In this document: one piece after another, positions 39,688-49,461 of the stretch
Layout of the letters: every line of letters begins with the position of its first letter
Position numbering within the stretch: the first letter of the stretch is position 1
Source: Acidobacteriota bacterium
Lineage (GTDB): Bacteria > Acidobacteriota > Terriglobia > Acidiferrales > UBA7541
Assembly (NCBI GenBank): GCA_013289835.1
Contig: JABCZG010000007.1
Span: forward strand, 160,399 to 224,398
Length of the DNA: 64,000 bases
Reading direction: 5' to 3'
Position numbers and translations under genes: made by a program
The notes under the pieces: model-generated
Told to the model about the DNA's origin: nothing
The model's database searches: none
What the model saw: only the letters and a program-made list of their open reading frames with translations

Positions 39688-40104
39688 ATGACATCGGGCA
39701 TGAAACGCAGCATGCAAATTGCGCTGGGGGCGGCATTGTTCCTTGCGGGAGCCGCGGCGGGGTCGTTGCACGCGCGCGGGGCGGCGGTGGTAAACCGCTT
39801 TGGGCAGCCGAAGACCGTGCTGCACTTCGTGGTTTACAAATTTAAGGACAATGTTTCGAATTACGACCGGGAAAAAGCCATTAATGGCATCAAGGACATG
39901 GCGGGAAAAATTCCCGGCATCAAAAACGTCTGGCTGAAAACGGAACGGAACCAGATCAAGGAATTCAGTGGAGTTTACGCGATTGAATTTACCAGCGCGG
40001 AGGCGGCCGCGGATTATTCCGAGAGCCCGATTCATGAGGCGTGGTCCAAAACGTGGCAGGAACAGCGGGAGAACAGTTTGTCCTTCCAGGTTTCGAACCC
40101 GTAG
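39688..40104 (+). CDS. Dabb (stress-responsive alpha/beta barrel) family protein with N-terminal signal
   Basis: VLHFVVYKFKDNVSNYDREKAINGIKDMAGKIPGIKNVWL. Confidence 0.75.
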   Translation: MTSGMKRSMQIALGAALFLAGAAAGSLHARGAAVVNRFGQPKTVLHFVVYKFKDNVSNYDREKAINGIKDMAGKIPGIKNVWLKTERNQIKEFSGVYAIEFTSAEAAADYSESPIHEAWSKTWQEQRENSLSFQVSNP

Positions 40105-40116
40105 ACAATTGGCAGG

Positions 40117-41004
40117 TCAGTTTTCGCGCGTGATCCCATAACGCTTGCGGAACATGCGGTCCGCGGCTCTATCGGTGAGCAAGCGCTTGGCCCACTTTGC
40201 AAATTTCGCCAGCGAAGTTACGGTGTAACGTGCCTTCGGCTGCGGTGCCTCGATGGCTTGCAGCATGACGCGCGCGCAATCTTCGGGAGTGGTTTTGGAT
40301 TGGGCGCGAGTGCTGCTGGCGTTGCCCATGTAGGTGGCGTAAATCTTGGCGTAGGGTCCGGTCTTGATTTTATCCTGGTAGGGTTGCGCCAGGTTCATGG
40401 CGGTAGGTTGAATGTTGGTGACGATGTAGCCGGGCTGAATCAGGATCGTGTGGATGCCGAAGGGATACAGTTCGTGGCGCAACGCGTTGGCTAGGGCTTC
40501 GATGGCGTGTTTTGAGGCGCTGTAGGCGCCTTGCGTCGGCGGCGTCACGAAGCCTGAGACGGAGCTCATCATCAGGATGCGGCCTTTGCGGCGTTCGCGC
40601 ATCTTTGGCAGGACGGCCTGGGTCACGCGGATCACGCCGAAAAAGTTTGTTTCGAATTGGCGGCGCCAGTCTTCCATGCGCAGGTCTTCGACGGCGCCGG
40701 GGTAGACAAGGCCGGCATTGTTGATCAGCACATCGATTTGGCCGGTCTCTTGATAGACGGCGGAGACGGCGTTCTGCACGGAAGCGTCGTCGCAAACGTC
40801 CATTTCCAGAGATTTGAGCGGCAGCTTCTTTTCCTTTGCCAAGGAGTCGAGTTGCGCGCGCTTTTCCAACGAACGGCCCGCAGCAAATAGGCGATAGCCG
40901 TGCTCGGCGAGCAGCAGAGCCGCGGCCTTGCCCAACCCATCCGTCGCACCGGTGATTAAAACGGTTTGCGTTCCGCGGTCCGCGCCCATTCGTTCCCCCC
41001 TCAT
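40117..41004 (-). CDS. Short-chain dehydrogenase/reductase
   Basis: TVLITGATDGLGKAAALLLAEHGYRLFAAGR, INNAG, YSASKHAIEALA. Start at 41004 or 40989. Confidence 0.88.
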   Translation of the reverse strand: MRGERMGADRGTQTVLITGATDGLGKAAALLLAEHGYRLFAAGRSLEKRAQLDSLAKEKKLPLKSLEMDVCDDASVQNAVSAVYQETGQIDVLINNAGLVYPGAVEDLRMEDWRRQFETNFFGVIRVTQAVLPKMRERRKGRILMMSSVSGFVTPPTQGAYSASKHAIEALANALRHELYPFGIHTILIQPGYIVTNIQPTAMNLAQPYQDKIKTGPYAKIYATYMGNASSTRAQSKTTPEDCARVMLQAIEAPQPKARYTVTSLAKFAKWAKRLLTDRAADRMFRKRYGITREN

Positions 41005-41163
41005 GACGATGGGTATCCTATCGCGGAATGGAGCGGGCCGCGCCGGTTGGTTCGGCGTCTCGTTTTCGGCACAGCCCGCGGAGGCGGCGCGGTTCGAACG
41101 GAACAAGCTTGCTAGACTAGTGGCATCTCCTACGATTTGATTGAGTGGTTTCGGTGAGCCCGG

Positions 41164-44100
41164 ATGCCGATGGACGAAAACCTCTCTGCCGCTGAGCCTG
41201 TTCGAAAGTGGAGGCTTGGCTTTTGGAGTTTGATCGCCACACAGTTCCAGGGCGCGTTCAACGACAACGGCCTGAAGTTCTTCGTCATTTTCCTCATACT
41301 GGGCACCAACCCTACGGAATCGCAAAAAGATCTCCTGGTTTTTGTGATTGGAAATCTATTTGCCCTCCCGTTTCTCTTGTTTTCGATGGCGGGCGGGTAT
41401 CTGGCCGATCGGTTCAGTAAACGCAGCGTCACGATCGCGACAAAGATTTTTGAAGTTTGCGCGATGCTCTTCGCCATGTACGCCTTTGCGCGCGGTAATT
41501 CGCGAATGGCCTTCGCTGTCATCTTCCTTGCCAGCACGCAGGCCGCTTTCTTTGGACCCGCGAAATACGGCTTGTTGCCAGAGCTCCTGCCGGACCGATT
41601 ACTTTCATGGGGCAACGGCATTCTCGAACTTACAACGTTCCTGGCCATTATTGCGGGCGCAGTTGTCGGCCCGCTGCTGGCGCAAAGGTTTCATGGGCGC
41701 GAAGCGATCGCTGGCTTACTCTTCGGCACATGCTCCCTGTTTGGTCTGGCGGCGAGCTTCACGATTTCGGGCGTGCCACCGGCGGACCCCTCCAGAAAAT
41801 TCCGTTTCAATATTTTTGGTGACCTAAGAAAACAGGTTCAGCTTGTCCGGCCGGACCGCGTCTTGCACCTCGCTATTGTGGGGAATACATACTTCTGGTT
41901 TCTCGGCGCGCTTTTGCAGTTCGTGATTGTTTTCTATGGGCGCGAAGTCTTGCATCTTGATGAGACGCGTGGCGGTTATTTACAGGCGGCGTTGGCAATA
42001 GGTATCGGCGTGGGGAGCTACGCCGCCGGATTACTCTCCGCTGGAAAGATCGAATACGGGCTTATTCCTCTTGGCGCCATCGGCATGTCGGTGTTTGCTT
42101 TTGCCATCTCGATCCAGGGATTGAGTTTTCTTCAAGTGCTGATTCTTCTCGGGGCTCTCGGCTTTACGGGTGGATTTTTTGTCGTTCCCATCAACGCACT
42201 GATCCAACATCGCCCGGAGGAAGCCCACAAAGGCAGCGTCATCGCCTTCGCCAATTTTCTATCCTTCGTTGGCGTAATTCTGGCGTCCGCCATCTATTCG
42301 GGATTTACGCACTATCTGCATGTCGGGCTGGCGTCCTTCTTTATATGGACCGCGTTCACGTCACTCGCAGCCACAGCGTACGTAATTTATCTGCTTCCCG
42401 ATTCGCTGTTGCGACTACTGCTGTGGATTGCGACGAATACACTGTACCGGCTGGATGTGGAGGGACGCGAAAACGTGCCGGCGCGCGGCGGGGCGCTGCT
42501 GACGCCGAATCACGTTTCCATGGCCGATGCGGTGTTTCTGATTGCGTCGCTGGACCGCCCGATTCGCTTCATCATGTTCAAAGGCTCGTACGAGCATCCG
42601 CTGGTAAAACCGTTCGCGAAGATTATGGGCGTGATTCCCATTGCGTCGGATCAGGGTCCGCGCGAAATGATTCATTCCTTGCGCATGGCCACGGATGCGT
42701 TGAAGAGCGGCGAGGTCGTGTGCATCTTCCCGGAAGGGCAGATGACGCGCATCGGGCAGATGCTGCCGTTTCGCCGCGGGATGGAACGCATCATCAAGGG
42801 TGTGGACGTGCCGATCATCCCCGTGAATCTGGACGGCGTGTGGGGGTCGATTTTCAGTTTTGCGGGAGGGCGTTTTCTTTGGAAGTTTCCGCGGCACATT
42901 CCGTATCCGGTGCGCGTGACGTTTGGCAAGCCACTGCGGCCGACGGCCACTTCGCAGGAAGTCCGCCACGTGGTGCAGGATCTCGGCGCGGAGGCGTTCG
43001 CGCGGCGCAAGAAGCGCATGCACACGCTGCCCGAATCGTTTATTTACACAGCGCGGCGGCATCCTTTTCGCTTCGCGATGGCGGACGGGCAGAGGCCGAA
43101 GCTGAACTATTTTTCGGCGCTGGTGGGAGCGCTCGTGCTTGCGCGACGTTTGCGAAATAAGTGGCAGGGGCAGGAAATGGTGGGAATGCTGCTGCCGCCT
43201 TCGGTGCCGGGCGCGCTGGTGAATTTCGCGGCGATGCTGATGGGCAAGGTTCCCGTCAATTTGAATTACACCGTTTCAAACGAGACGCTGGCGTCCTGCG
43301 CGGAGCAATGTAAGTTGAAAACGATTGTTACGGCGCGGGTCTTTCTTGAAAAAGTCAAAATACAGCCTCCTGGTGAAATTATCTTCATTGAGGACGTGGC
43401 CAAGGACGTAGGTTTCGGAGAGCGAGCCGCCGCTGCCCTGGTTGCGTGCCTCTTCACCAAGAAGAGCGTCGCCAAATTTGCAGGCGCCGAGCGTCCGGCG
43501 ACTCTCGACGACATTGCCACGATTATTTTTTCCAGCGGCTCGACCGGCGATCCCAAGGGAGTAGTCCTCACGCATTACAACATCGCCTCCAACGTCGAGC
43601 AGCTCAGCCAGGTTTTCATGCTGCATGCCAACGACCGCGTCATGGGCATCCTGCCGTTTTTTCATTCGTTCGGGTTTACAGGGACGCTCTGCCTGCCCGC
43701 GGCGACGGGCATCGGCGTGGTCTTTCATCCGAACCCGCTCGATTCGCGTGTCATCGGCGCCCTCGTCAACAAATATGCAGTTACCATGCTGCTCGCGACG
43801 CCGACGTTTCTGAATGCCTACACGCGCCGGTGCACACCGGAAGAGTTCGGCAGCCTGCGCTTCGTGATGGCCGGCGCGGAAAAATTGCCGGACCGAATTT
43901 CGCAAGCCTTCGAGGATCACTTTGGCATCCGGCCGCACGAAGGCTACGGCTGCACGGAATGCTCGCCAGCCGTCACCGTGAATACGATCGATTTCCGCGC
44001 AGCTTCCTTCCGTCAGGTCGGCGCAAAGCGCGGCACCATTGGCCATCCGTTGCCGGGAATGACCGTGAAGATCGTGGATCCGGAAACCTTGCAGCCCGTT

Positions 44101-44598
44101 GCGGCAGATGAGCCGGGCCTGTTGCTCGTCCGCGGCCCCAACGTCATGCGCGGATATCTCAACAAGCCTGAAAAAACCGCCGACGTCTTGCGCGACGGCT
44201 GGTACAACACCGGCGACATCGCGCGATTGGACGAAGACGGCTTCTTGAAGATCACCGACCGCTTGAGCCGCTTCAGCAAAATCGGCGGAGAGATGGTGCC
44301 GCACATCAAGGTCGAGGATCTGCTGCAGGAACTGGCCGGCGTCACGGAGCAGACGTTTGTCGTCACCGCCGTCCCCGATGAGAAAAAGGGCGAACGTCTG
44401 GTGGTCCTGCATATCCTCGGTGAGCCGCAACTGGAGGAGTGCCTGGAAAAATTGGGGAAGAGCGACTTGCCCGCGCTGTGGCGTCCGCGGCCGGATCAAT
44501 TCCTACGCATCGAGAAACTCCCGTATCTCGGCACCGGAAAACTCGATCTGCGGAAAGCGCGCGAGTTGGCGCTGGAGCTGAAACAGCGCGTTTCCTAA
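41164..44598 (+). CDS. Trifunctional MFS lysophospholipid transporter / 1-acylglycerophosphate acyltransferase / acyl-ACP synthetase (LplT-Aas-like)
   Basis: N-terminal MFS domain, PlsC motifs NHVSMAD and FPEGQMTRIG, C-terminal AMP-binding IIFSSGSTGDPKGVVLTH. Confidence 0.9.
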   Translation: MPMDENLSAAEPVRKWRLGFWSLIATQFQGAFNDNGLKFFVIFLILGTNPTESQKDLLVFVIGNLFALPFLLFSMAGGYLADRFSKRSVTIATKIFEVCAMLFAMYAFARGNSRMAFAVIFLASTQAAFFGPAKYGLLPELLPDRLLSWGNGILELTTFLAIIAGAVVGPLLAQRFHGREAIAGLLFGTCSLFGLAASFTISGVPPADPSRKFRFNIFGDLRKQVQLVRPDRVLHLAIVGNTYFWFLGALLQFVIVFYGREVLHLDETRGGYLQAALAIGIGVGSYAAGLLSAGKIEYGLIPLGAIGMSVFAFAISIQGLSFLQVLILLGALGFTGGFFVVPINALIQHRPEEAHKGSVIAFANFLSFVGVILASAIYSGFTHYLHVGLASFFIWTAFTSLAATAYVIYLLPDSLLRLLLWIATNTLYRLDVEGRENVPARGGALLTPNHVSMADAVFLIASLDRPIRFIMFKGSYEHPLVKPFAKIMGVIPIASDQGPREMIHSLRMATDALKSGEVVCIFPEGQMTRIGQMLPFRRGMERIIKGVDVPIIPVNLDGVWGSIFSFAGGRFLWKFPRHIPYPVRVTFGKPLRPTATSQEVRHVVQDLGAEAFARRKKRMHTLPESFIYTARRHPFRFAMADGQRPKLNYFSALVGALVLARRLRNKWQGQEMVGMLLPPSVPGALVNFAAMLMGKVPVNLNYTVSNETLASCAEQCKLKTIVTARVFLEKVKIQPPGEIIFIEDVAKDVGFGERAAAALVACLFTKKSVAKFAGAERPATLDDIATIIFSSGSTGDPKGVVLTHYNIASNVEQLSQVFMLHANDRVMGILPFFHSFGFTGTLCLPAATGIGVVFHPNPLDSRVIGALVNKYAVTMLLATPTFLNAYTRRCTPEEFGSLRFVMAGAEKLPDRISQAFEDHFGIRPHEGYGCTECSPAVTVNTIDFRAASFRQVGAKRGTIGHPLPGMTVKIVDPETLQPVAADEPGLLLVRGPNVMRGYLNKPEKTADVLRDGWYNTGDIARLDEDGFLKITDRLSRFSKIGGEMVPHIKVEDLLQELAGVTEQTFVVTAVPDEKKGERLVVLHILGEPQLEECLEKLGKSDLPALWRPRPDQFLRIEKLPYLGTGKLDLRKARELALELKQRVS

Positions 44599-44611
44599 GC
44601 GGCTTCAAGCG

Positions 44612-45301
44612 TTGCCGGTAGACAGAAAGCGATTCATGACGCAAACGGAAAGCTCAGGACCGTGGCGCGGATTATTTCTAAGGCTGGCAGTGACGGCCAT
44701 CGTTCTCACGCTGTGGTTCTGGACGCAATCGCTCATCGGTGCGCGAACGCCTCCTGCTTCGGGAGTTAACGATGCAGTCCTGAATCTGACTGCCGGGGTC
44801 AACACCTACCTATCGCAGCACACTTCCGTGGCAAACGCGCTGCTCATCGCAAGTTCCGCGCTGATCGACGCTCTGGGCCTATTTCTGCTCGGCAGCTGGC
44901 TCTTTGGCGGAAGCGTTCGCCCGTTTCTCGGATTGGTGGTGCTGATGGCTTTGCGCCAGTGCATGCAAGCCATCTGCGCGCTCACGCCGCCGCCCAACAT
45001 GATCTGGCACGATCCTGGCTTTCCCTCGCTCCTGGTTACCTATCATGTGGCGAACGATTTTTTCTTCTCGGGGCATACCGCGATTGCGGTTTTCGGGGCG
45101 GTCGAACTCTCGCGGTTGCGGCGCAATTGGCTCACGATCCTCGCCGTCCTCATTGTCGTTTTTGAGGTCGCCACGGTTATCGTGCTTCGCGCGCACTACA
45201 CGATGGATATATTCACGGGAATCGTCGCGGCGCTGTGGGTCGCGCGTCTTAGCGAACAGATCTCGCCTCGCCTCGATCGTCTGCTTTCAAGGCCCTCGTA
45301 A
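44612..45301 (+). CDS. PAP2-like/sphingomyelin-synthase-like membrane protein
   Basis: FFFSGHTAIAVFGAVEL and LRAHYTMDIFTGIVAAL motifs, multiple TM segments. Start may be 44636. Confidence 0.72.
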   Translation: MPVDRKRFMTQTESSGPWRGLFLRLAVTAIVLTLWFWTQSLIGARTPPASGVNDAVLNLTAGVNTYLSQHTSVANALLIASSALIDALGLFLLGSWLFGGSVRPFLGLVVLMALRQCMQAICALTPPPNMIWHDPGFPSLLVTYHVANDFFFSGHTAIAVFGAVELSRLRRNWLTILAVLIVVFEVATVIVLRAHYTMDIFTGIVAALWVARLSEQISPRLDRLLSRPS

Positions 45302-45345
45302 GCCCTTCTTTTTCTAAACCTTCGGGTTGGTCTGGCCTCCCCATA

Positions 45346-45359
45346 GAAACGATCGTTTC
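45346..45359. promoter_or_regulatory. 14-bp perfect palindrome GAAACGATCGTTTC, candidate operator
   Basis: Read directly; intergenic, about 140 bp upstream of ORF 45499. Confidence 0.4.
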
Positions 45360-45498
45360 CGGTCGATAAGCGTATTGACGGGCAACGCAAGATGCGGGAG
45401 ACTTGCAAGCATCCGCACAGTGGTGGTCCCCGCGATTCCGGGGTCGTCAGGGTCTTCCAACCGCTCAATTCTCTGGGACTCTGGCATGGGGAGGATAG

Positions 45499-47520
45499 AT
45501 GTACGGGTTTTGCCCAGTCGTGCGATTTAGCGCCCGCGTGTGTGTGCTTCTGGTGGCCTTTTCTGCGTGCAGTTTGGCCCAAGTTCCGGGTGGCGGACCC
45601 TCGCCTGCACCGACCCCTCCCCCTTCAGCCCCGCCTTCCCCTGCAACATCCCCTTCCGCTCCAGCCGCGGCCCCAATTTCGCCTTCTAATCCAGTGGTGG
45701 CCGCAGCGGCCAAGGCAGGCCTCTCGATTCTGGTGCGCGCCTCGAATGGAACGAACGTAGACACCCTGGCGGTGGTTACGCTCTACGATGCTTCGGGCCA
45801 GACGCTGACGTCCAAGACGACCAAGGACTCCCTGGCATCCTTCGTTCCGCTGAACAATGGCTCCTACATTGTGGACGTGGATGCGCCAGGATTCGGCAAG
45901 AGCAGGATGGACGCAAAAGTCACGACGGAAGACGGCGAGCAGCTGCTAATCATCACCTTGCGTCCGGATACAGGGAGCGGCGTATCGTACGAGTTGACCA
46001 GTAACGTGGAACTCGCGCCCAAGCCGCAGAAAGAAGTAACCAAGGGCTTGGATGCATTTCGCTCCGGCAAGTTTGACGAGGCCGTTAAGCACCTGGAAAG
46101 CGCCCAGCACATGGTTCCCAAAGAGGCGGAGATTCCTTCGATGCTGGGAATGGTTTATGAGAAGAAGGGCGAACTCCCGACGGCGCGGAAATACTGGGAA
46201 CAGTCGATTCAGCTGGACCCGAAACGCCTCTCCGCCTTGCTCCCCTATGCTGATTCCTTGCTTCGCGAGAAAAATCTGGTGGGAGCTCGGAAGTACCTGG
46301 ACATGGCGGTTGAAGCTGGCCCGACATCCTGGCGCGCCCACGCTCTGCTCGCTGCCGTCCTGATGCAGCAGAAATCCTATGCGGAAGCGGTGTCACATGC
46401 GGAGAAGGCGATTGATCTCGGCAAAGCGGACGCCAACTCCGCGCGGCTCACGCTGGGCCAGGCGCTGGCATTCCAGAATCAAAACGCGCAGGCCATTACC
46501 GTGCTGGAGGCCTACGTTGCCGGAAACCCTTCGCCGACCCTGGCGGATGCTGCGCGGAACATGATCACGCGGTTACAGAACTCCGCGGCGTCGGCGACGG
46601 ACACAGGGGCCGCGATCGTCGACCTATCGGGCGGCAAGTCTGCGGCGGCGGGTGACAACGCCGATATTCCTTTGACCGAGGCGGCGTTGCGCTGGCTTCC
46701 ACCCGATGTGGATTCGGCGATTCCGCCAGTCGAGCCGGGGGTTACCTGTTCGTTGGACGACGTCTTGAAAAAAGCTTCGGCGCGGGTGCAGGAATTGCCC
46801 GCGGTCGTGGACCGCTATACCGCCACTGAAGTTTTGCACCATGAAGATGTGAACAACGCCGGGGTTGCCGAGGGGATTACGGATATTTCCTTCAACTACC
46901 TGGCCTCCGTACGGGACATCAAGAATGAAAAGTACGGCGAAGCACTGGACGTTCAGGAATACCGCAACGGCAGTACCGGCACGGAGATGTTTCCGAATCA
47001 CGAAGGAAGCGTTGGATTGCCTTCCATCGTGCTCATTTTTCACCCCTTGCTGATCAGCGATTTTGAGATGAAGTGCGAAGGCTTGCGCCGCTTGCAAGGC
47101 GGCTTTGCCTGGCAAGTCTCTTTCCGCCAGCGTGGGGACAAGGAAAGCCGCATCCGCCGCTACCGCATCGCCGGACATGTATATCCGATTGCGCTCAAAG
47201 GGCGCGCCTGGATTGATGCCAACACGTTTCAAATCGTGCGTCTGGAGACGGATTTGCGCGAGGCGCATCCGGAACTCAAACTGAATGCCGAGCACCTGAT
47301 CATGGAATACGGCCCCGTGCGATTCAAAAGCCGCAACGAGCAACTCTGGCTGCCGGCCAGCGCGGAATATTATGCTGTCCGCCGCGGCAAACGATTCCAC
47401 CGCCGGCACACGTTTACGAATTACATTCTGTTTTCCGTCGAGGACAAACAAAAGATCGGCGAGCCTCCCAAGGAAAAAGCGGCGGCGGCAACTGCTCCTG
47501 ATAAGAATTCAGACAATTAG
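45499..47520 (+). CDS. Secreted TPR-repeat protein with Pro-rich N-terminus
   Basis: Signal peptide, Pro/Ala/Ser linker, TPR-like repeats (GKFDEAVKHLESAQHMVPKEAEIPSMLGMVYEKKGELPTARKYWEQSIQLDP). Confidence 0.78.
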   Translation: MYGFCPVVRFSARVCVLLVAFSACSLAQVPGGGPSPAPTPPPSAPPSPATSPSAPAAAPISPSNPVVAAAAKAGLSILVRASNGTNVDTLAVVTLYDASGQTLTSKTTKDSLASFVPLNNGSYIVDVDAPGFGKSRMDAKVTTEDGEQLLIITLRPDTGSGVSYELTSNVELAPKPQKEVTKGLDAFRSGKFDEAVKHLESAQHMVPKEAEIPSMLGMVYEKKGELPTARKYWEQSIQLDPKRLSALLPYADSLLREKNLVGARKYLDMAVEAGPTSWRAHALLAAVLMQQKSYAEAVSHAEKAIDLGKADANSARLTLGQALAFQNQNAQAITVLEAYVAGNPSPTLADAARNMITRLQNSAASATDTGAAIVDLSGGKSAAAGDNADIPLTEAALRWLPPDVDSAIPPVEPGVTCSLDDVLKKASARVQELPAVVDRYTATEVLHHEDVNNAGVAEGITDISFNYLASVRDIKNEKYGEALDVQEYRNGSTGTEMFPNHEGSVGLPSIVLIFHPLLISDFEMKCEGLRRLQGGFAWQVSFRQRGDKESRIRRYRIAGHVYPIALKGRAWIDANTFQIVRLETDLREAHPELKLNAEHLIMEYGPVRFKSRNEQLWLPASAEYYAVRRGKRFHRRHTFTNYILFSVEDKQKIGEPPKEKAAAATAPDKNSDN

Positions 47521-47715
47521 AGAGGCCAGCTCGGGCGCCAGTTAAGGTGATGCGCTCGGGGTGTTTGGATTTCCTCGAATGACAAGCGGAGCAGTCCAGT
47601 CCGCCATGGATTCAGCGTTCCACTCGTAATGCATTGCATGCAGTGCCGTGCCGCCGTCGTTGTGCGCCTCGGCGGCTGATGCTACGTTTGTAAGCGCCTA
47701 CATGGAGGCCGGTTG

Positions 47716-48774
47716 ATGCGCGTTTCTCCCTGGCGGAGTCTGGCGTTCGTGCTCTTGCTGGTCGCGCTTTTTGTTGGGCTGCCTGCTCTTCACGCGCAAG
47801 GAAATCAGCCGTCCCCCGAACATCTGAAGATCGGTTTCTTGATGGATTCCCTGAAGATCGAGCGCTGGCAAACGGACCTCGATAACTTCCAGAAACGCGC
47901 AAAAGAGTTGGGCGCAGTGGTTCTGGTGGAGACGGCCGAGGGAGATGATGAACTGCAGTTGCGGCAGGCACAGAAGTTGCTGGATTCCGGCGTCAAGGTC
48001 CTGGTCCTGGTTTCCCACGATGTGGACAAAGCCGAGCGCATCGTCAACGCGGCGAAAGCCAGGCAGGTCCCGGTGCTGTGCTACGAGCGCCTCGTTCGAA
48101 ACAGTGATGTCGGTTTTTTTATTGGAGTGGATGCTGCAACGGTCGGTCTGCTGCAGGCTTCGTTTCTCACACGCCTCGCTCCCAAGGGAAACTACGTTTT
48201 GATCGCGGGCTCTCCCAGCGATATCAACGCGAAGATTATCCACGATGCGCAGGTGAAAGTATTGAAGCCTTACGTCGACCACGGAGACATCAGAATTGTG
48301 GGAGACTTCTGGGCCAAGGATTGGAATCCCTCGGAAGCCTACGCGCACATGTCGGAAGTCATCGAATCCACGAAGGGCGACATCACCGCCGTGGTGGCTT
48401 CCAATGACGGAACGGCGGGCGGTGCGATACAAGCTCTGGAGGATCACAAACTCGCGGGAAAAGTTCTTGTTTCGGGTCAAGACGCCGATCTGGCGGCGAT
48501 CATTCGAATCCTCGACGGCACGCAGACCATGACGGTTTATAAGCCATTGGGTTCGCAGGCAAGGTTGGCTGCGGAAGCGGCGGTGGCGCTGGCGAAGGGT
48601 GAGCCGGTCAAGACCACGTCTTCCATTCCGAATGGCAGCAAAGACGTGCCGGCGATCTTGATGAATTTAGTGGTGGTGAACAAGGACAACGTGAAGCAGA
48701 CCGTCATTCAGGACGGATTCCAAAACCTCGAAACGATTCAGAAGAGTTTGCCGAAAGAAAAGTGGCCGAAGTAA
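47716..48774 (+). CDS. Periplasmic sugar-binding protein, D-xylose-binding (XylF)-like
   Basis: KIGFLMDSLKIERWQTDLDNFQKRAKELGAVVLVETAEGDDELQLRQAQKLLDSGVKVLVLVSHD..VVASNDGTAGGAIQALEDHKLAGKVLVSGQDADLAAI. Confidence 0.85.
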   Translation: MRVSPWRSLAFVLLLVALFVGLPALHAQGNQPSPEHLKIGFLMDSLKIERWQTDLDNFQKRAKELGAVVLVETAEGDDELQLRQAQKLLDSGVKVLVLVSHDVDKAERIVNAAKARQVPVLCYERLVRNSDVGFFIGVDAATVGLLQASFLTRLAPKGNYVLIAGSPSDINAKIIHDAQVKVLKPYVDHGDIRIVGDFWAKDWNPSEAYAHMSEVIESTKGDITAVVASNDGTAGGAIQALEDHKLAGKVLVSGQDADLAAIIRILDGTQTMTVYKPLGSQARLAAEAAVALAKGEPVKTTSSIPNGSKDVPAILMNLVVVNKDNVKQTVIQDGFQNLETIQKSLPKEKWPK

Positions 48775-48803
48775 GTTTGGATCCCGCGCAGCGCAGCCTA
48801 TTC

Positions 48804-49142
48804 CTACTTCAAGCCCCAGAACGTGGCGTCCGGCTTCACCAATTCGAATCCGGCGTCCCACGCTTCATGGCTGCGCCAGACGACTTCGGCGTCCGCCTTG
48901 CGTCCCGTTTCTGGATGCACGAGGCGAACGCGTTTGTGAAGCGGCAGGTCCGCTCCCACCACCGCCATGCACCCGGAATGACTGACGTCCACGGTGACGG
49001 CGTTAACTTGTTCCTTGGAGCCTGCCTCTTCCCATTCCACGAGTAATTTCACTCGTGAAATAATGCGCTTGTGGCCTCGTAATCTTTCCCAACGCTCTTG
49101 TGCGGCTCTTGCTGCGGGATTGTTAAGCGTGATGGTGTTCAT
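48804..49142 (-). CDS. PilZ domain-containing protein
   Basis: VDVSHSGCMAVVGADLPLHKRVRLVHPETGRKADAEVVWRSHEAWDAGFELV. Confidence 0.72.
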   Translation of the reverse strand: MNTITLNNPAARAAQERWERLRGHKRIISRVKLLVEWEEAGSKEQVNAVTVDVSHSGCMAVVGADLPLHKRVRLVHPETGRKADAEVVWRSHEAWDAGFELVKPDATFWGLK

Positions 49143-49461
49143 GTCTGGCCTCGCTGTGGAAGACTTACCGGGCCCGGGAGGTAGAAACTACAAATTAATC
49201 CCGCGAATTGCTGAGGTCAATAGTACTTTTTCAAATGAGCCAAAGTGGTCAATTACCCCTCATTTAAAGCACTGAATTCAACGTGTGGCGATCCTTGGGC
49301 GCGGGATCGTCCGAGGAGTAACACCTCTCAGGAAGCGCGACTATTGACGGAAAAGTTGAGAAGCTGGCTCTGTCCCGCAGTGGAACAGCAACTGAAGCTG
49401 GTTCGCAGGGCGAAATTCGAGCGAACTCGTCTTGTTGAACTCGCAAGCCTCTCCGCATCGT

